A DNA stretch of 64,000 bases from Salinicola endophyticus (lineage in GTDB: Bacteria > Pseudomonadota > Gammaproteobacteria > Pseudomonadales > Halomonadaceae). The DNA is taken from NCBI RefSeq assembly GCF_003206575.1, contig NZ_PZJO01000003.1:1-64000 (forward strand). The letters run 5' to 3'. The translations under genes were made by a program, and so were the position numbers. Below are positions 52,855 through 61,332 of the stretch, piece by piece; within the stretch, counting starts at the first letter, position 1, and each line of letters opens with the position of its first letter. The notes under the pieces were generated by a model that was given only the letters and a program-made list of their open reading frames with translations, had not been told where the DNA came from and made no database searches.

Positions 52855-54747
52855 ATGCCATCTAGCCGGGAACGCTGGGCCGTGGCGCTGGTCCTGTTCG
52901 CCATGGCCACGCTGGCCATGGCGCAGGATCCGTTCGGGCAACAGAGCGACTTCCTGCCACCGGACCAGGCCTTCGCACCGACGCTGATACAAGACGGCGA
53001 CGAGGTGAAAATCGACTGGCAGATCGAGCCCGGTTACTACCTCTATCGCCACAGCTTCTCTGCTCAGGCCGATGAGCGCGAACTATCGCTCGACATCCCC
53101 GAGGGGGAAACCATCGAGGACGAGTATTTCGGCCGTTCCGAGATCTACCGTCATGCGTTGCGCATGACCACGCAGCCCGGGGAAGCCGATACCCTCACCC
53201 TTCACTGGCAGGGTTGCGCCGATGCCGGCCTCTGCTATCCACCCCAGCAGCGGACCTTCGATCTGGAGTCGGTCGCCGAGGCCTCGGGAAGCGACACCGC
53301 GAACGCGCCATCTGCCACGTCATCGTCTGTCACACCGAGCCCCGATACCCAGACAGGCGCGGCGATGGCGAAAGATCAGCAGCTGGCGGCGCAGCTCGCC
53401 GGTGGCAACGGCATCTGGACGCTGGCAGCGTTCTTCGGCATGGGGCTGCTGTTGACCTTCACGCCTTGCGTGCTGCCGATGATCCCCATTCTCTCCAGTC
53501 TGATCGTTGGCCAACGTCGCAGCGGAGGGAATCCGCGCACCGCCGGCTTCATGCTCTCACTTGCCTATGTCCTTCCCATGGCCGCGACCTACGCGATACT
53601 GGGTGTGGCCGCGGCCATGGCCGGCGCCAATCTGCAGATGCTGTTCCAGAACGTCTGGTTCATCAGCATTTTCTCGGTGCTGTTCGTGGTGCTGGCGCTC
53701 GCCATGTTCGGGGCCTTCGAGCTCGAACTGCCACGGGCGCTGCGTCAACGCCTGGATGCGGGACTGTCGAGACAACGCGGCGGCCGCTTCACGGGCGTCG
53801 CTGCCATGGGGGGGCTCTCCGCCCTGCTGGTCGGCCCCTGCATGACCGCTCCTCTCGCCGGCGCCCTGCTCTTCATCGCCGACACCGGCAATCCGTGGTT
53901 GGGCGGTGCGGCACTGCTCGCGCTGGGCCTCGGCATGGGCGCCCCGCTGGTGCTGATCGGCACGCTCGGCAGCCAGTTGCTGCCCAGGCCCGGCGCCTGG
54001 ATGACCCGCGTCAAAGCGCTGTTCGGCTTCGTGCTGCTGGGCATGGCGATCTGGTTCGTCGCCCGAACCCTCTCGGATGCCATCGTTCTTGGCCTGTGGG
54101 GCGCACTGGGCCTGGGGGTAGCGATCTCTCTCGTCGCCATGGCGCGTGGTGCCGACCCGAATGGCAATCGCCTGGAAGAGAATAGGACGGGTAGCGTTCT
54201 CCCCCTGATGGCGACAACGTGCGCCGCGATCATCGGCTTGTGGAGCGTGTTGATCCTGATCGGTGCCGCCGGTGGCGCCAAGGATCCGTGGCACCCCCTC
54301 TCGGTCTACGTCCCGAGCGGTGTGGCAGCAACCTCGCAGGGTGCCAATGGAGCTGGGCCCATCGCGTTCGACGATGTAAAGGACCTGGACACGCTCGAAC
54401 GCCGCGTCCAGGCCAGCGCCAACAGCGGCCAGATGACACTGGTCGAATTCACTGCTGACTGGTGTGTCTCCTGCGAGGTCATCGAACGGGAAGTGTTCAG
54501 CGACCCGGCCGTGAAGGATGCGCTCCAGGACGTGCAGCGACTGAGTATCGACGTTACGGATTACGACGCCGAGGACCAGGCGATCATGCAGCACTTCGGT
54601 GTCGTTGGACCACCGACCCTGATGTGGTTCGGCCCCAACGGTCAGGAGCAGCGCAGCGTCCGCATCATCGGCGAGGTGGATGCCGAAGCCTTTCTCGACC
54701 GCTATGCGCAAGCCAGGCAGCGGGCCAACGAGTCCATGGAGGGCTGA
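52855..54747 (+). CDS. dsbD: Thiol:disulfide interchange protein DsbD
   Basis: 630 aa in the standard three parts. Signal peptide, then periplasmic alpha domain with its Cys pair ('GCADAGLCYPPQQRTF'). Membrane beta domain with Cys in 'FTPCVLPMIPILSSLIVG' and 'LLVGPCMTAPLAGALL'. C-terminal thioredoxin-like gamma domain with 'FTADWCVSCEVIEREVF'. It carries reducing power from cytoplasmic thioredoxin across the inner membrane to periplasmic DsbC/DsbG and TlpA-type proteins. The next gene begins 2 bp after the stop, forming a dsbD-tlpA-dsbG operon. AGGAG supports the ATG at 52855. Confidence 0.95.
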   Translation: MPSSRERWAVALVLFAMATLAMAQDPFGQQSDFLPPDQAFAPTLIQDGDEVKIDWQIEPGYYLYRHSFSAQADERELSLDIPEGETIEDEYFGRSEIYRHALRMTTQPGEADTLTLHWQGCADAGLCYPPQQRTFDLESVAEASGSDTANAPSATSSSVTPSPDTQTGAAMAKDQQLAAQLAGGNGIWTLAAFFGMGLLLTFTPCVLPMIPILSSLIVGQRRSGGNPRTAGFMLSLAYVLPMAATYAILGVAAAMAGANLQMLFQNVWFISIFSVLFVVLALAMFGAFELELPRALRQRLDAGLSRQRGGRFTGVAAMGGLSALLVGPCMTAPLAGALLFIADTGNPWLGGAALLALGLGMGAPLVLIGTLGSQLLPRPGAWMTRVKALFGFVLLGMAIWFVARTLSDAIVLGLWGALGLGVAISLVAMARGADPNGNRLEENRTGSVLPLMATTCAAIIGLWSVLILIGAAGGAKDPWHPLSVYVPSGVAATSQGANGAGPIAFDDVKDLDTLERRVQASANSGQMTLVEFTADWCVSCEVIEREVFSDPAVKDALQDVQRLSIDVTDYDAEDQAIMQHFGVVGPPTLMWFGPNGQEQRSVRIIGEVDAEAFLDRYAQARQRANESMEG

Positions 54748-54749
54748 CC

Positions 54750-55574
54750 ATGAATCCGCTCGATCGCAGTATCGCTCTGGGGCCCCTGGGCGTGAGTCTG
54801 GGTCAGCTTCTGCTGGTCGTGGCCATGATCGTCGCCCTGATCGTAGGTGCTTGGATGGGCCGTCGTCGACAGATCAGCGTCGGCGATGTCCTGTTCAATG
54901 CGTTGCTGTTCGGCGTGATGGCTGCACGCATCGTGTTCGTGGCCCGCTACTGGCAGAGCTACGACACGTTCTGGTCCTGGCTAGACATCCGGGATCGCGG
55001 GTTCGAGCCACTGGCGGGGCTGGTCATCGCTTTCATCTATCTGGCTTGGCGTTTCTGGCGGCAGCCGGCCATGCGCCGTCCCCTAGGTGCAGCGGTTCTC
55101 TCGGGTGCCCTGGCGTGGTCGATGACCGCTGGCGCCCTGACATTGATGACACCCCGCGGGGCGAGCCTGCCCTCGATCCCGCTAGCAGACCTCGATGGTT
55201 CGCCGGTGGTTCTGCCCACCGTACTGCAGGAAGCCGACCAACCCATGGTGGTCAATCTCTGGGCGGGCTGGTGCCCGCCCTGTCGTCGTGAGATGCCGAT
55301 GCTGGAACAGGCCCAGCGAGAGCGGGGCGACGTGTCGTTCGTGTTCGTCAATCAGGGCGAGAGCGTCGAGGTCATCAAGACGTTTCTGCAGCGAGAGTCA
55401 CTCACGCTCGATCACCTCTATCGCGATCCGAACATGACCTTCGGTCGGAAGGTGGGCGCGGTGGCGATGCCGACCACGCTCTACTACGACGCCGATGGCC
55501 AGCTCGTCGACACCCACTTCGGTGAGCTTTCCCGTGCCACGCTCGATCGCAGTCTCGAGCGCTTCGTTCCATGA
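54750..55574 (+). CDS. TlpA/DsbE-like thioredoxin with membrane domain
   Basis: 274 aa. Four or so membrane helices (to about residue 130) resemble the prolipoprotein-transferase-like domain often fused to TlpA. 'QPMVVNLWAGWCPPCRREMPML' then supplies the CxxC of a reducing thioredoxin fold, with the cis-Pro loop 'GAVAMPTTLYYDADG'. It should be anchored in the inner membrane with its thioredoxin domain in the periplasm, accepting electrons from DsbD. A role in keeping periplasmic thiols reduced under metal stress fits the adjacent two-component system. Confidence 0.9.
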   Translation: MNPLDRSIALGPLGVSLGQLLLVVAMIVALIVGAWMGRRRQISVGDVLFNALLFGVMAARIVFVARYWQSYDTFWSWLDIRDRGFEPLAGLVIAFIYLAWRFWRQPAMRRPLGAAVLSGALAWSMTAGALTLMTPRGASLPSIPLADLDGSPVVLPTVLQEADQPMVVNLWAGWCPPCRREMPMLEQAQRERGDVSFVFVNQGESVEVIKTFLQRESLTLDHLYRDPNMTFGRKVGAVAMPTTLYYDADGQLVDTHFGELSRATLDRSLERFVP

Positions 55575-55642
55575 CGCCCCGGACGCGCGTTCAACCCGAG
55601 TGCTTCATTCGCCCCGGATATCCAGAAAAGGAGACGACAACG

Positions 55643-56422
55643 ATGCAAGACCACGCCCCCCGAATGATGCCACTGCGCCTCGCGCTGCCATTGGCCGCCG
55701 GTATTGCCCTGGCGACGAGCCTGCCCGCCGCCGCCGACTGGCCCACGCCGATCCAGACACTCGAGCGGCAGGGCCTCACCATTCACGGTGAATTCGACGC
55801 CCCCGGCGGGCTCAAGGGCTACGCTGCCAGCATTCGAGGGCAGAGCGTGGCCGCCTATCTGACGCCGGACGGCGATCATGCCGTCGTCGGCACGCTGATC
55901 GACGCCCAGGGCCGCGACGTCTCCGCCGGGCCGCTGGAACAGCTCGTCGATGGACCAAAGAATGCCGAGCTATGGAAGGCAATGGCGGAGCAACACTGGG
56001 TTCGCGAGGGTGATACCGATGCCTCGCGCGTGGTCTACACCTTCAGCGATCCCAACTGCCCCTACTGCCGCAAGTTCTGGCAGGATGCTCAGCCCTGGGT
56101 CGAAAGCGGTGATGTGCAGATTCGTCATCTGATGGTGGGCATTCTGAAAGCGGACAGCCCTGAGAAGGCCGCCGCGATCCTGGCGGCAGACGATCCCAGC
56201 GCCGCGATCGCCGAGCACTATCGCACCGACGCCATGCCGGACAGCGAAGGAACCGATCAGAGCGAGCGATGGGTCGCCGACAACACGCAAGTGATGCGCG
56301 ACGCCCAGCTCCATGCCACACCGGTGATTTTCTACCAGGACGACGATGGCGCGGTGCACAAGGTCATGGGTGCCCCCGCACCGGACAAGCTGCGCACCAT
56401 CATGGGTAGCGACTCGCCCTGA
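55643..56422 (+). CDS. dsbG: Thiol:disulfide isomerase DsbG/DsbC-like
   Basis: 259 aa. Signal peptide ('LPLAAGIALATSLPAAADW'), an N-terminal dimerisation domain (to about 90), and a thioredoxin-fold domain with 'YTFSDPNCPYCRKFWQDAQ' (CPYC) and cis-Pro in 'ATPVIFYQ'. CPYC is the DsbG-type active site. It rescues misoxidised proteins or protects single cysteines from sulfenylation, reduced by DsbD. AGGAG lies 10 nt before the ATG at 55643. Third gene of the dsb operon. Confidence 0.92.
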   Translation: MQDHAPRMMPLRLALPLAAGIALATSLPAAADWPTPIQTLERQGLTIHGEFDAPGGLKGYAASIRGQSVAAYLTPDGDHAVVGTLIDAQGRDVSAGPLEQLVDGPKNAELWKAMAEQHWVREGDTDASRVVYTFSDPNCPYCRKFWQDAQPWVESGDVQIRHLMVGILKADSPEKAAAILAADDPSAAIAEHYRTDAMPDSEGTDQSERWVADNTQVMRDAQLHATPVIFYQDDDGAVHKVMGAPAPDKLRTIMGSDSP

Positions 56423-56486
56423 GCTTTCCTGTCCACCACTGCTTATCCCCCTTATTCATCCCCCCTGCTCACCCGCCCCTGGCGAA

Positions 56487-57791
56487 TCAGGCCAGGGGCA
56501 GCGAGAGCGTAACCCGCAGCCCGACATCATCGTCGGAGGCGAGCCGCAGGCTCCCGCCGGCCCGGGTGGCGATCGTCTCGACGATGGATAACCCCAGGCC
56601 GCTGCCCTGAGGATGATTGCCGCGATGGAAGCGCTCTGTCAGTCGGGCCAGTTCATCGGGCGGGATGGTCTCGCTCCGGTTGGCGATGTCGATCACGGCC
56701 ATGCCATCCGTCTCGTGTGCCTCGACCTCGATCGGGGTGTCGGGCGAACCGTGACGCATGGCGTTCTCGAGCAGATTGCGCAGCGCGATCACCAGCAACT
56801 CCCCGGACAACGCAACGTGAAGCCGACCGACCGACGCGTGCCAGTGGCATCGATCACGACTGCCGGTCTCCACCATCGCGGCCTCCAGGGCGTCGCCAAG
56901 CCGCGTAGAGTCGACACTCCCCCGAGTGATCTCCTCGCTCTCCATGCGTGCCAGCAACAGCAACTGGTCGAGCGTCTCCGTCAGCCGTCCCACCCCCGCC
57001 TCCGCCTGCTGCATCGCCTCCCGGCGGGGATCGCCGTCGACGCGTCGCGCGATCTGCAGATGGGTACGAATCGCGGTCAGCGGCGTGCGCAGTTCATGCG
57101 CGGCATCGTCAGTAAAGCGCTGCTCCAACTCCAGCATGCGCCGGGTGCGTGCCAGCAGGGTGTTGAACCCCTCGATCAGTGGGCGAATTTCCCCCGGCAA
57201 GCCGCGGATCGGCAGTGCCGAGAGATCGTCGTGATCGCGTGACATCAAGCGCCGCTGCAGCCTCGACAGCGGCGACAGCCCCCGGGTCACGCCCCACCAC
57301 AGCGCGATCAGACTGCCGATCGACGCGAGCAGAAAGGGGTAGAAAGCGGCACGGCGTACTTGAGCCAACAGTGACGCCCGTTCCCGCAGGCGATCCGCCA
57401 CGGTGATGCGCTTGTCGTCGTCGACCAGGGTATAGACGCGCCAGCGCTGCCCATTGTGATCGCGGTCGCTATAGCCTTCGTCATCGACTGCGAGAACATC
57501 GTTCATTTCCGGATGCGTACCCGCCACCACCTGCCCGCGCAGCGAAGACACCCGGCACGCAACACCCTCGAGCGCAGGGATGGTCGATGTCTCGCCCACT
57601 TCTTCATCCCAGGCCGCCGCCGGCACGCGATCGAGCAGGCCGGCCACCATTCGCGCCGACTGTGCCAGACGCTGATCCAGCGAACGCTCGAGCTGGGTCG
57701 AGAGATCGCGCATCGACCACGCCGCCGTCAGCCCCCAGAGCAGCATCAGCGTGATCCCGAGCGTGGCGACGAGACGCAGCCGCAGGCTCAT
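56487..57791 (-). CDS. Sensor histidine kinase (candidate DsbS-like copper sensor)
   Basis: 434 aa. Two membrane helices (about 6-25 and 148-168) flank a periplasmic sensor of about 120 residues with a single Cys79 ('LEGVACRVSSLRG'). HAMP follows, then the HisKA phospho-acceptor His232 ('TDDAAHELRTPLTAIRTHL'), N-box 'LRNLLENAMRHG' and G-box 'GSGLGLSIVETI'. The gene overlaps the response-regulator stop by 4 bp and faces the dsbD-tlpA-dsbG operon. In Pseudomonas aeruginosa a comparable pair, DsbRS, senses copper through a periplasmic Cys and induces dsb genes. The resemblance in context and Cys position is suggestive, not proof. Confidence 0.9.
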   Translation of the reverse strand: MSLRLRLVATLGITLMLLWGLTAAWSMRDLSTQLERSLDQRLAQSARMVAGLLDRVPAAAWDEEVGETSTIPALEGVACRVSSLRGQVVAGTHPEMNDVLAVDDEGYSDRDHNGQRWRVYTLVDDDKRITVADRLRERASLLAQVRRAAFYPFLLASIGSLIALWWGVTRGLSPLSRLQRRLMSRDHDDLSALPIRGLPGEIRPLIEGFNTLLARTRRMLELEQRFTDDAAHELRTPLTAIRTHLQIARRVDGDPRREAMQQAEAGVGRLTETLDQLLLLARMESEEITRGSVDSTRLGDALEAAMVETGSRDRCHWHASVGRLHVALSGELLVIALRNLLENAMRHGSPDTPIEVEAHETDGMAVIDIANRSETIPPDELARLTERFHRGNHPQGSGLGLSIVETIATRAGGSLRLASDDDVGLRVTLSLPLA

Positions 57792-58483
57792 GAGGGCGTG
57801 TCGCCATGCAGTCGCTCGGCGGCGGCAAGCGCGCCGAGACGGTAGCCGACGCCCCGGACCGTCTCGATGACATCGCGTCCCAGCTTGCGACGCAACTGAT
57901 AGATATGCACGTTGAGGGCGTTGCTCTCGATCTCGTCATCGATGCCGTAAAGGCGATCCTTCAGCTGGTCGGCGCTCAGGACCCGCCCACGCGCCCGCAT
58001 CAGCGCCTCCAGCAGCATCAGCTCGCGACGCACCAGCGCCACCGGTGCGCCATCCAACGTCACGCTGCGAGCAACGGGGTCCATCGCCAGGTGCCCGTGA
58101 CGAAGGGAGCGGTCGACCTGCCCGGCGCTGCGGCGCAACAGCGCCTGCAACCTTGCCGTCAACTCATCAAGGTCGAATGGTTTGACCAGATAATCGTCGG
58201 CCCCGCCCTGAAGCCCTTCGACACGACTGGCCACGGCGTCTCTCGCCGTCAGCATCAGTACCGGCATGGCAATACCCGCGCGACGCCACTGTTGCAGCAG
58301 CGTCAAACCATCGCCGTCAGGCAGACGGCGATCGAGCACCGCGGCATCGTAGTCGATCGCGGCCAGCGCCCCGCGTGCACCGTCCAGCGTGGTCACGGTA
58401 TCGACGACGAAATCGCTCAGCGCCAGTCCCGCTTCGATGCCGGCCGCCACCGGTGCATCGTCTTCCACGAGCAGTACGCGCAT
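57788..58483 (-). CDS. OmpR-family response regulator
   Basis: 231 aa. Receiver domain with acidic pocket (ED at 8-9), phospho-acceptor Asp51 ('YDAAVLDRRLPDGDGL'), Thr in 'MLTARDAV' and Lys in 'DDYLVKPFDLDEL'. The C-terminal winged helix carries 'LDGAPVALVRRELMLLEALM' and 'NALNVHIYQLRRKLG...ETVRGVGYRLG'. It partners the downstream kinase (4-bp overlap) and should bind direct repeats in target promoters, probably including the dsb operon. Confidence 0.94.
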   Translation of the reverse strand: MRVLLVEDDAPVAAGIEAGLALSDFVVDTVTTLDGARGALAAIDYDAAVLDRRLPDGDGLTLLQQWRRAGIAMPVLMLTARDAVASRVEGLQGGADDYLVKPFDLDELTARLQALLRRSAGQVDRSLRHGHLAMDPVARSVTLDGAPVALVRRELMLLEALMRARGRVLSADQLKDRLYGIDDEIESNALNVHIYQLRRKLGRDVIETVRGVGYRLGALAAAERLHGDTPS

Positions 58484-58558
58484 GTTTCTCCCGTTTTCAC
58501 CCGATCCATCCCCGCCACAGTCTGGCGAACGGCGATGATGCCAGGATGAGTTGGCTCC

Positions 58559-58972
58559 TCAGTGAACGGGAGAAAGCCGGCGCGATAGCCACCAACCCAG
58601 CACCAGCGCCACCAGAAACGCCGCCAGCGGCCAGCTCAGCCCTGCCAGCGAGGCCACTGCCGGCCCCGGGCAGTAGCCGGAGAGCCCCCAGCCGATGCCG
58701 AAGAGCGCAGCGCCACCCAGCAGACGGGCATCCAGGTCGCGCCGGGTCGGCAGCTGGAACCGCCCCGCCAGCAGCGGCGTGCCGCGGCGCCACACCAGCC
58801 GGTAACCGATGAAGGTAGTGACCACGGCACCGCCGAGCACGAAGATCAGGATCGGGTCCCAGGCGCCGGCGACATCGAGAAAGCCGATCACCCGGGCAGG
58901 GTCGGTCATGCCGCTCAGCGCCAGCCCGAGCCCGAACAGCAGCCCGGCGAGATAACCCGCCACGGGCTTCAT
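58559..58972 (-). CDS. YeeE/YedE-like transporter, subunit B
   Basis: 137 aa, four to five hydrophobic helices. 'GLLFGLGLALSGMTDPARVIGFLDVAGAWDP' and 'GIGWGLSGYCPGPAVASLAGLSW' are the family's second-half motifs, with Cys in GYCPGPA. It pairs with the preceding subunit A gene, whose stop overlaps this start by 4 bp. The two together equal one full-length YeeE/YedE. Such split proteins (PmpB) occur in bigR-type sulfide operons and are thought to move thiosulfate or other reduced sulfur. Confidence 0.88.
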   Translation of the reverse strand: MKPVAGYLAGLLFGLGLALSGMTDPARVIGFLDVAGAWDPILIFVLGGAVVTTFIGYRLVWRRGTPLLAGRFQLPTRRDLDARLLGGAALFGIGWGLSGYCPGPAVASLAGLSWPLAAFLVALVLGWWLSRRLSPVH

Positions 58973-59445
58973 GCGCCACCTCCCGCCAGATGGCGCACAA
59001 CGAACACGGTGAGCATCGCCACCAGTACAAAGACCAGCGTGGCGGCCAGTGAACGTGGAGAAAGACGGGCCAGCCCGCACACCCCGTGGCCGCTGGTGCA
59101 GCCACTGCCGAGCCCGGTGCCCAATCCGACCAGCAGCCCGGCGAGCAGCATCGTCGGCGTGCCCGCGAGCGGCGCGCCGATCACCGCACTACCGAGCGCT
59201 GCCACGCCGCCGCGAGGCGCCACATTGCCCCAGTCGAGACCCAGCAGCAGCAGTAACGCCGGGCCGGAGACCAGCCCCAGCAGGAATGCCAGCCGCCAGC
59301 CGCGGTCCCCGCCGCGCTCGAACAGCGCACTGGAGAGAATCCCGCTGATGCCGGCGATCCGACCCAAGAGCCCCATCAGCAGGGTGGCGGAGAGCCCGAT
59401 CAGCACGCCGCCAGCGAGCCCGAACCCGGCACTCGATAGGTCCAT
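58969..59445 (-). CDS. YeeE/YedE-like transporter, subunit A
   Basis: About 158 aa, four to five membrane helices. It starts 'MDLSSAGFGLAGGVLIGLSATLLMGLLGRIAGISGIL' and contains the signature 'GLGTGLGSGCTSGHGVCGLARLSPRS' with the functional cysteines. The AAGGAGGT site abuts an ATG at 59451, so the ATG at 59445 (6-nt spacing) is the better start. It forms a split transporter with subunit B downstream. The operon order Blh-SQR-SulP-A-B suggests import or export of sulfur species linked to sulfide oxidation. Confidence 0.88.
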   Translation of the reverse strand: MDLSSAGFGLAGGVLIGLSATLLMGLLGRIAGISGILSSALFERGGDRGWRLAFLLGLVSGPALLLLLGLDWGNVAPRGGVAALGSAVIGAPLAGTPTMLLAGLLVGLGTGLGSGCTSGHGVCGLARLSPRSLAATLVFVLVAMLTVFVVRHLAGGGA

Positions 59446-59489
59446 CTTCATACCTCCTTTGATAGCGTTCATGATCCCGGGAGCCGCTT

Positions 59490-61280
59490 TCACTCCGCCG
59501 CCGAATGTGCCGCTGCCGGCGTGGCGAGACAGGGGTGACTCAAGGGTGCGGCACCCCGACCATGCAGGGCGCACCAGGCGTCGAAGGTGCTCAGGAAGAC
59601 CCGGCCGTTGAGCGTCTCCAGCAGCTCGGTGCGGCTCAGGCGATCCATCACCGGCCCCTTCACTTCGGCCAGATGCAGCCCGATGCCGCGCTCGCGCAGG
59701 CGTCGGTTGAGCGACTCGAGACTCTCCAGCGCGCTGGCATCGATCACGTTGATCGCCTGGCACGCCAGCACCAGGTCATGGGGCGGCGGCGTGCGATTGA
59801 CCACCGCGGTGACCAGATCTTCCAGATGGCGCACGTTGGCGAAATAGAGGCTCTCGTCGACCCGCAGAATGGCCACTCCGGCATCGGTCTCCACCGCGTG
59901 GCGGCGCACGTTGCGGAAGTGCTCGGTCCCCGGGATGCGACCCACCTCGGCGCTGTGGGGCCGGCTGGTGCCGTAGAGATGCAGCGCCAGCGACATGCCC
60001 ACGCCGACCACGATCCCCACGTCCACGCCCAGGATCAGCGTCGCCAGCGCGGTGGCGGTCATCGCCACACCCTCGCCGCGGGCGTAGCGCCAGACCCGCG
60101 CGAACGCCGGCAGATCGATCAGCGACAGGGTGGCAATGACGATCGTCGCCGCCAGGGTCGCCAGCGGCAGCACCCCCAGCCAGGGCGACAGGCACAGCAT
60201 GGCCAGGGCGATACCCACCGCGGTGAAGGCGCTGGCCGCCGGGGTGCGGGCACCGGCATCGAAGTTGACCACCGAGCGCGAGAAGCCGCCGGTGATCGGC
60301 ATGCCACCGGTGAAGGCCGCGGCCAGATTGGCACCACCCAGACCGATCAGCTCCTGATCCGGGTCGACCCGCTCGCCGCGGCGCATCGCCAGTGCCTGGG
60401 CCACCGAGACCGACTCCACGTAGCCGACGATGCTGATCAGCACCGCCGAGCCCAGCAGCGATTGCCACAGCGCCGGGTCCCACTCGGGCAGGCGCAGCGG
60501 CGGCAGCCCGGCGGGAATCGGGCCGATCACCGCGATCTCACCGCCCAGCCAGCCGGCGCCGCCGGCGATGGCGGCGGCCAACGCGATGGTCACGATCGGG
60601 CCCAGCTTGACCAGCATGGCGGCCGCCCCCGTGGGTACGCCACAGCGCCCCAGCAGCGCCTTGCCGTGGCGGCGGATCGCCCATAGCAGCGCCAGCGAGC
60701 CCAGCCCGACCAGCAATGTCGGCAGGCTCAGCCCCGGTAGCGCCCCGGGCAGCGCCTGAGCCAGCGCCGGCAGCGTGGCCCCGGAGAGCTCGATGCCGAG
60801 CAGCGACTTGATCTGGCTCGCCGCGATCAGCAGCCCCGAGGCACTGACGAAGCCGGTCATCACCGGGTGGCTCAGGAAGTTGACCAGAAAGCCCAACCGA
60901 CACAGCCCCATGATCAGCAGGATCGCCCCGGAGAGCAGCGCCAGCACCAGCGCCGCGGCGATATACGCCGCCGACCCCGCGGGGGCGACCGGAGCCAGGG
61001 CCGCGGCGGTCATCAGCGAGACCACCGCCATCGGGCCGACCGAGAGCGTCGCGCTGCTGCCGAGCAGGGTGTAGATCACCAGCGGCACCAGGCTGGCATA
61101 GAGCCCCACCACCGGCGGCAGACCGGCGAGCATGGCGTAGGCCAGCGCCTGCGGAATCAGCATCAGCGCGACGATGATCGAGGCGAGCAGATCCTGGCCC
61201 AGCAGGCCGGCGTGGTAGTGCCGCCCCCAGTCGAGGATCGGCAGCCAGCGCGCCCACCCGCGCCGAGGCAACGGGGTCAT
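59490..61280 (-). CDS. SulP family anion transporter with STAS domain
   Basis: 596 aa. The membrane part starts 'DLLASIIVALMLIPQALAYAMLAGLPPVVGLYASLVPLVIYTLLGSS', the SulP signature. 'GGMPITGGFSRSVVNFDAGARTPAA' forms the substrate site, and a STAS domain follows at about residues 465-575 ('ESLYFANVRHLEDLV', 'VIDASALESLESLNRRLRERGI'). It should transport sulfate or sulfite; within a sulfide-oxidation operon it probably exports the oxidised product. A near-copy of its 3' end lies at 52580-52690. The long C-terminal tail beyond STAS is Ala-rich. Confidence 0.93.
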   Translation of the reverse strand: MTPLPRRGWARWLPILDWGRHYHAGLLGQDLLASIIVALMLIPQALAYAMLAGLPPVVGLYASLVPLVIYTLLGSSATLSVGPMAVVSLMTAAALAPVAPAGSAAYIAAALVLALLSGAILLIMGLCRLGFLVNFLSHPVMTGFVSASGLLIAASQIKSLLGIELSGATLPALAQALPGALPGLSLPTLLVGLGSLALLWAIRRHGKALLGRCGVPTGAAAMLVKLGPIVTIALAAAIAGGAGWLGGEIAVIGPIPAGLPPLRLPEWDPALWQSLLGSAVLISIVGYVESVSVAQALAMRRGERVDPDQELIGLGGANLAAAFTGGMPITGGFSRSVVNFDAGARTPAASAFTAVGIALAMLCLSPWLGVLPLATLAATIVIATLSLIDLPAFARVWRYARGEGVAMTATALATLILGVDVGIVVGVGMSLALHLYGTSRPHSAEVGRIPGTEHFRNVRRHAVETDAGVAILRVDESLYFANVRHLEDLVTAVVNRTPPPHDLVLACQAINVIDASALESLESLNRRLRERGIGLHLAEVKGPVMDRLSRTELLETLNGRVFLSTFDAWCALHGRGAAPLSHPCLATPAAAHSAAE

Positions 61281-61332
61281 GCGCTCACGGCTCCGCTACC
61301 CGCCCACCGCCGGCTCAGGAACCTGCGCATGC

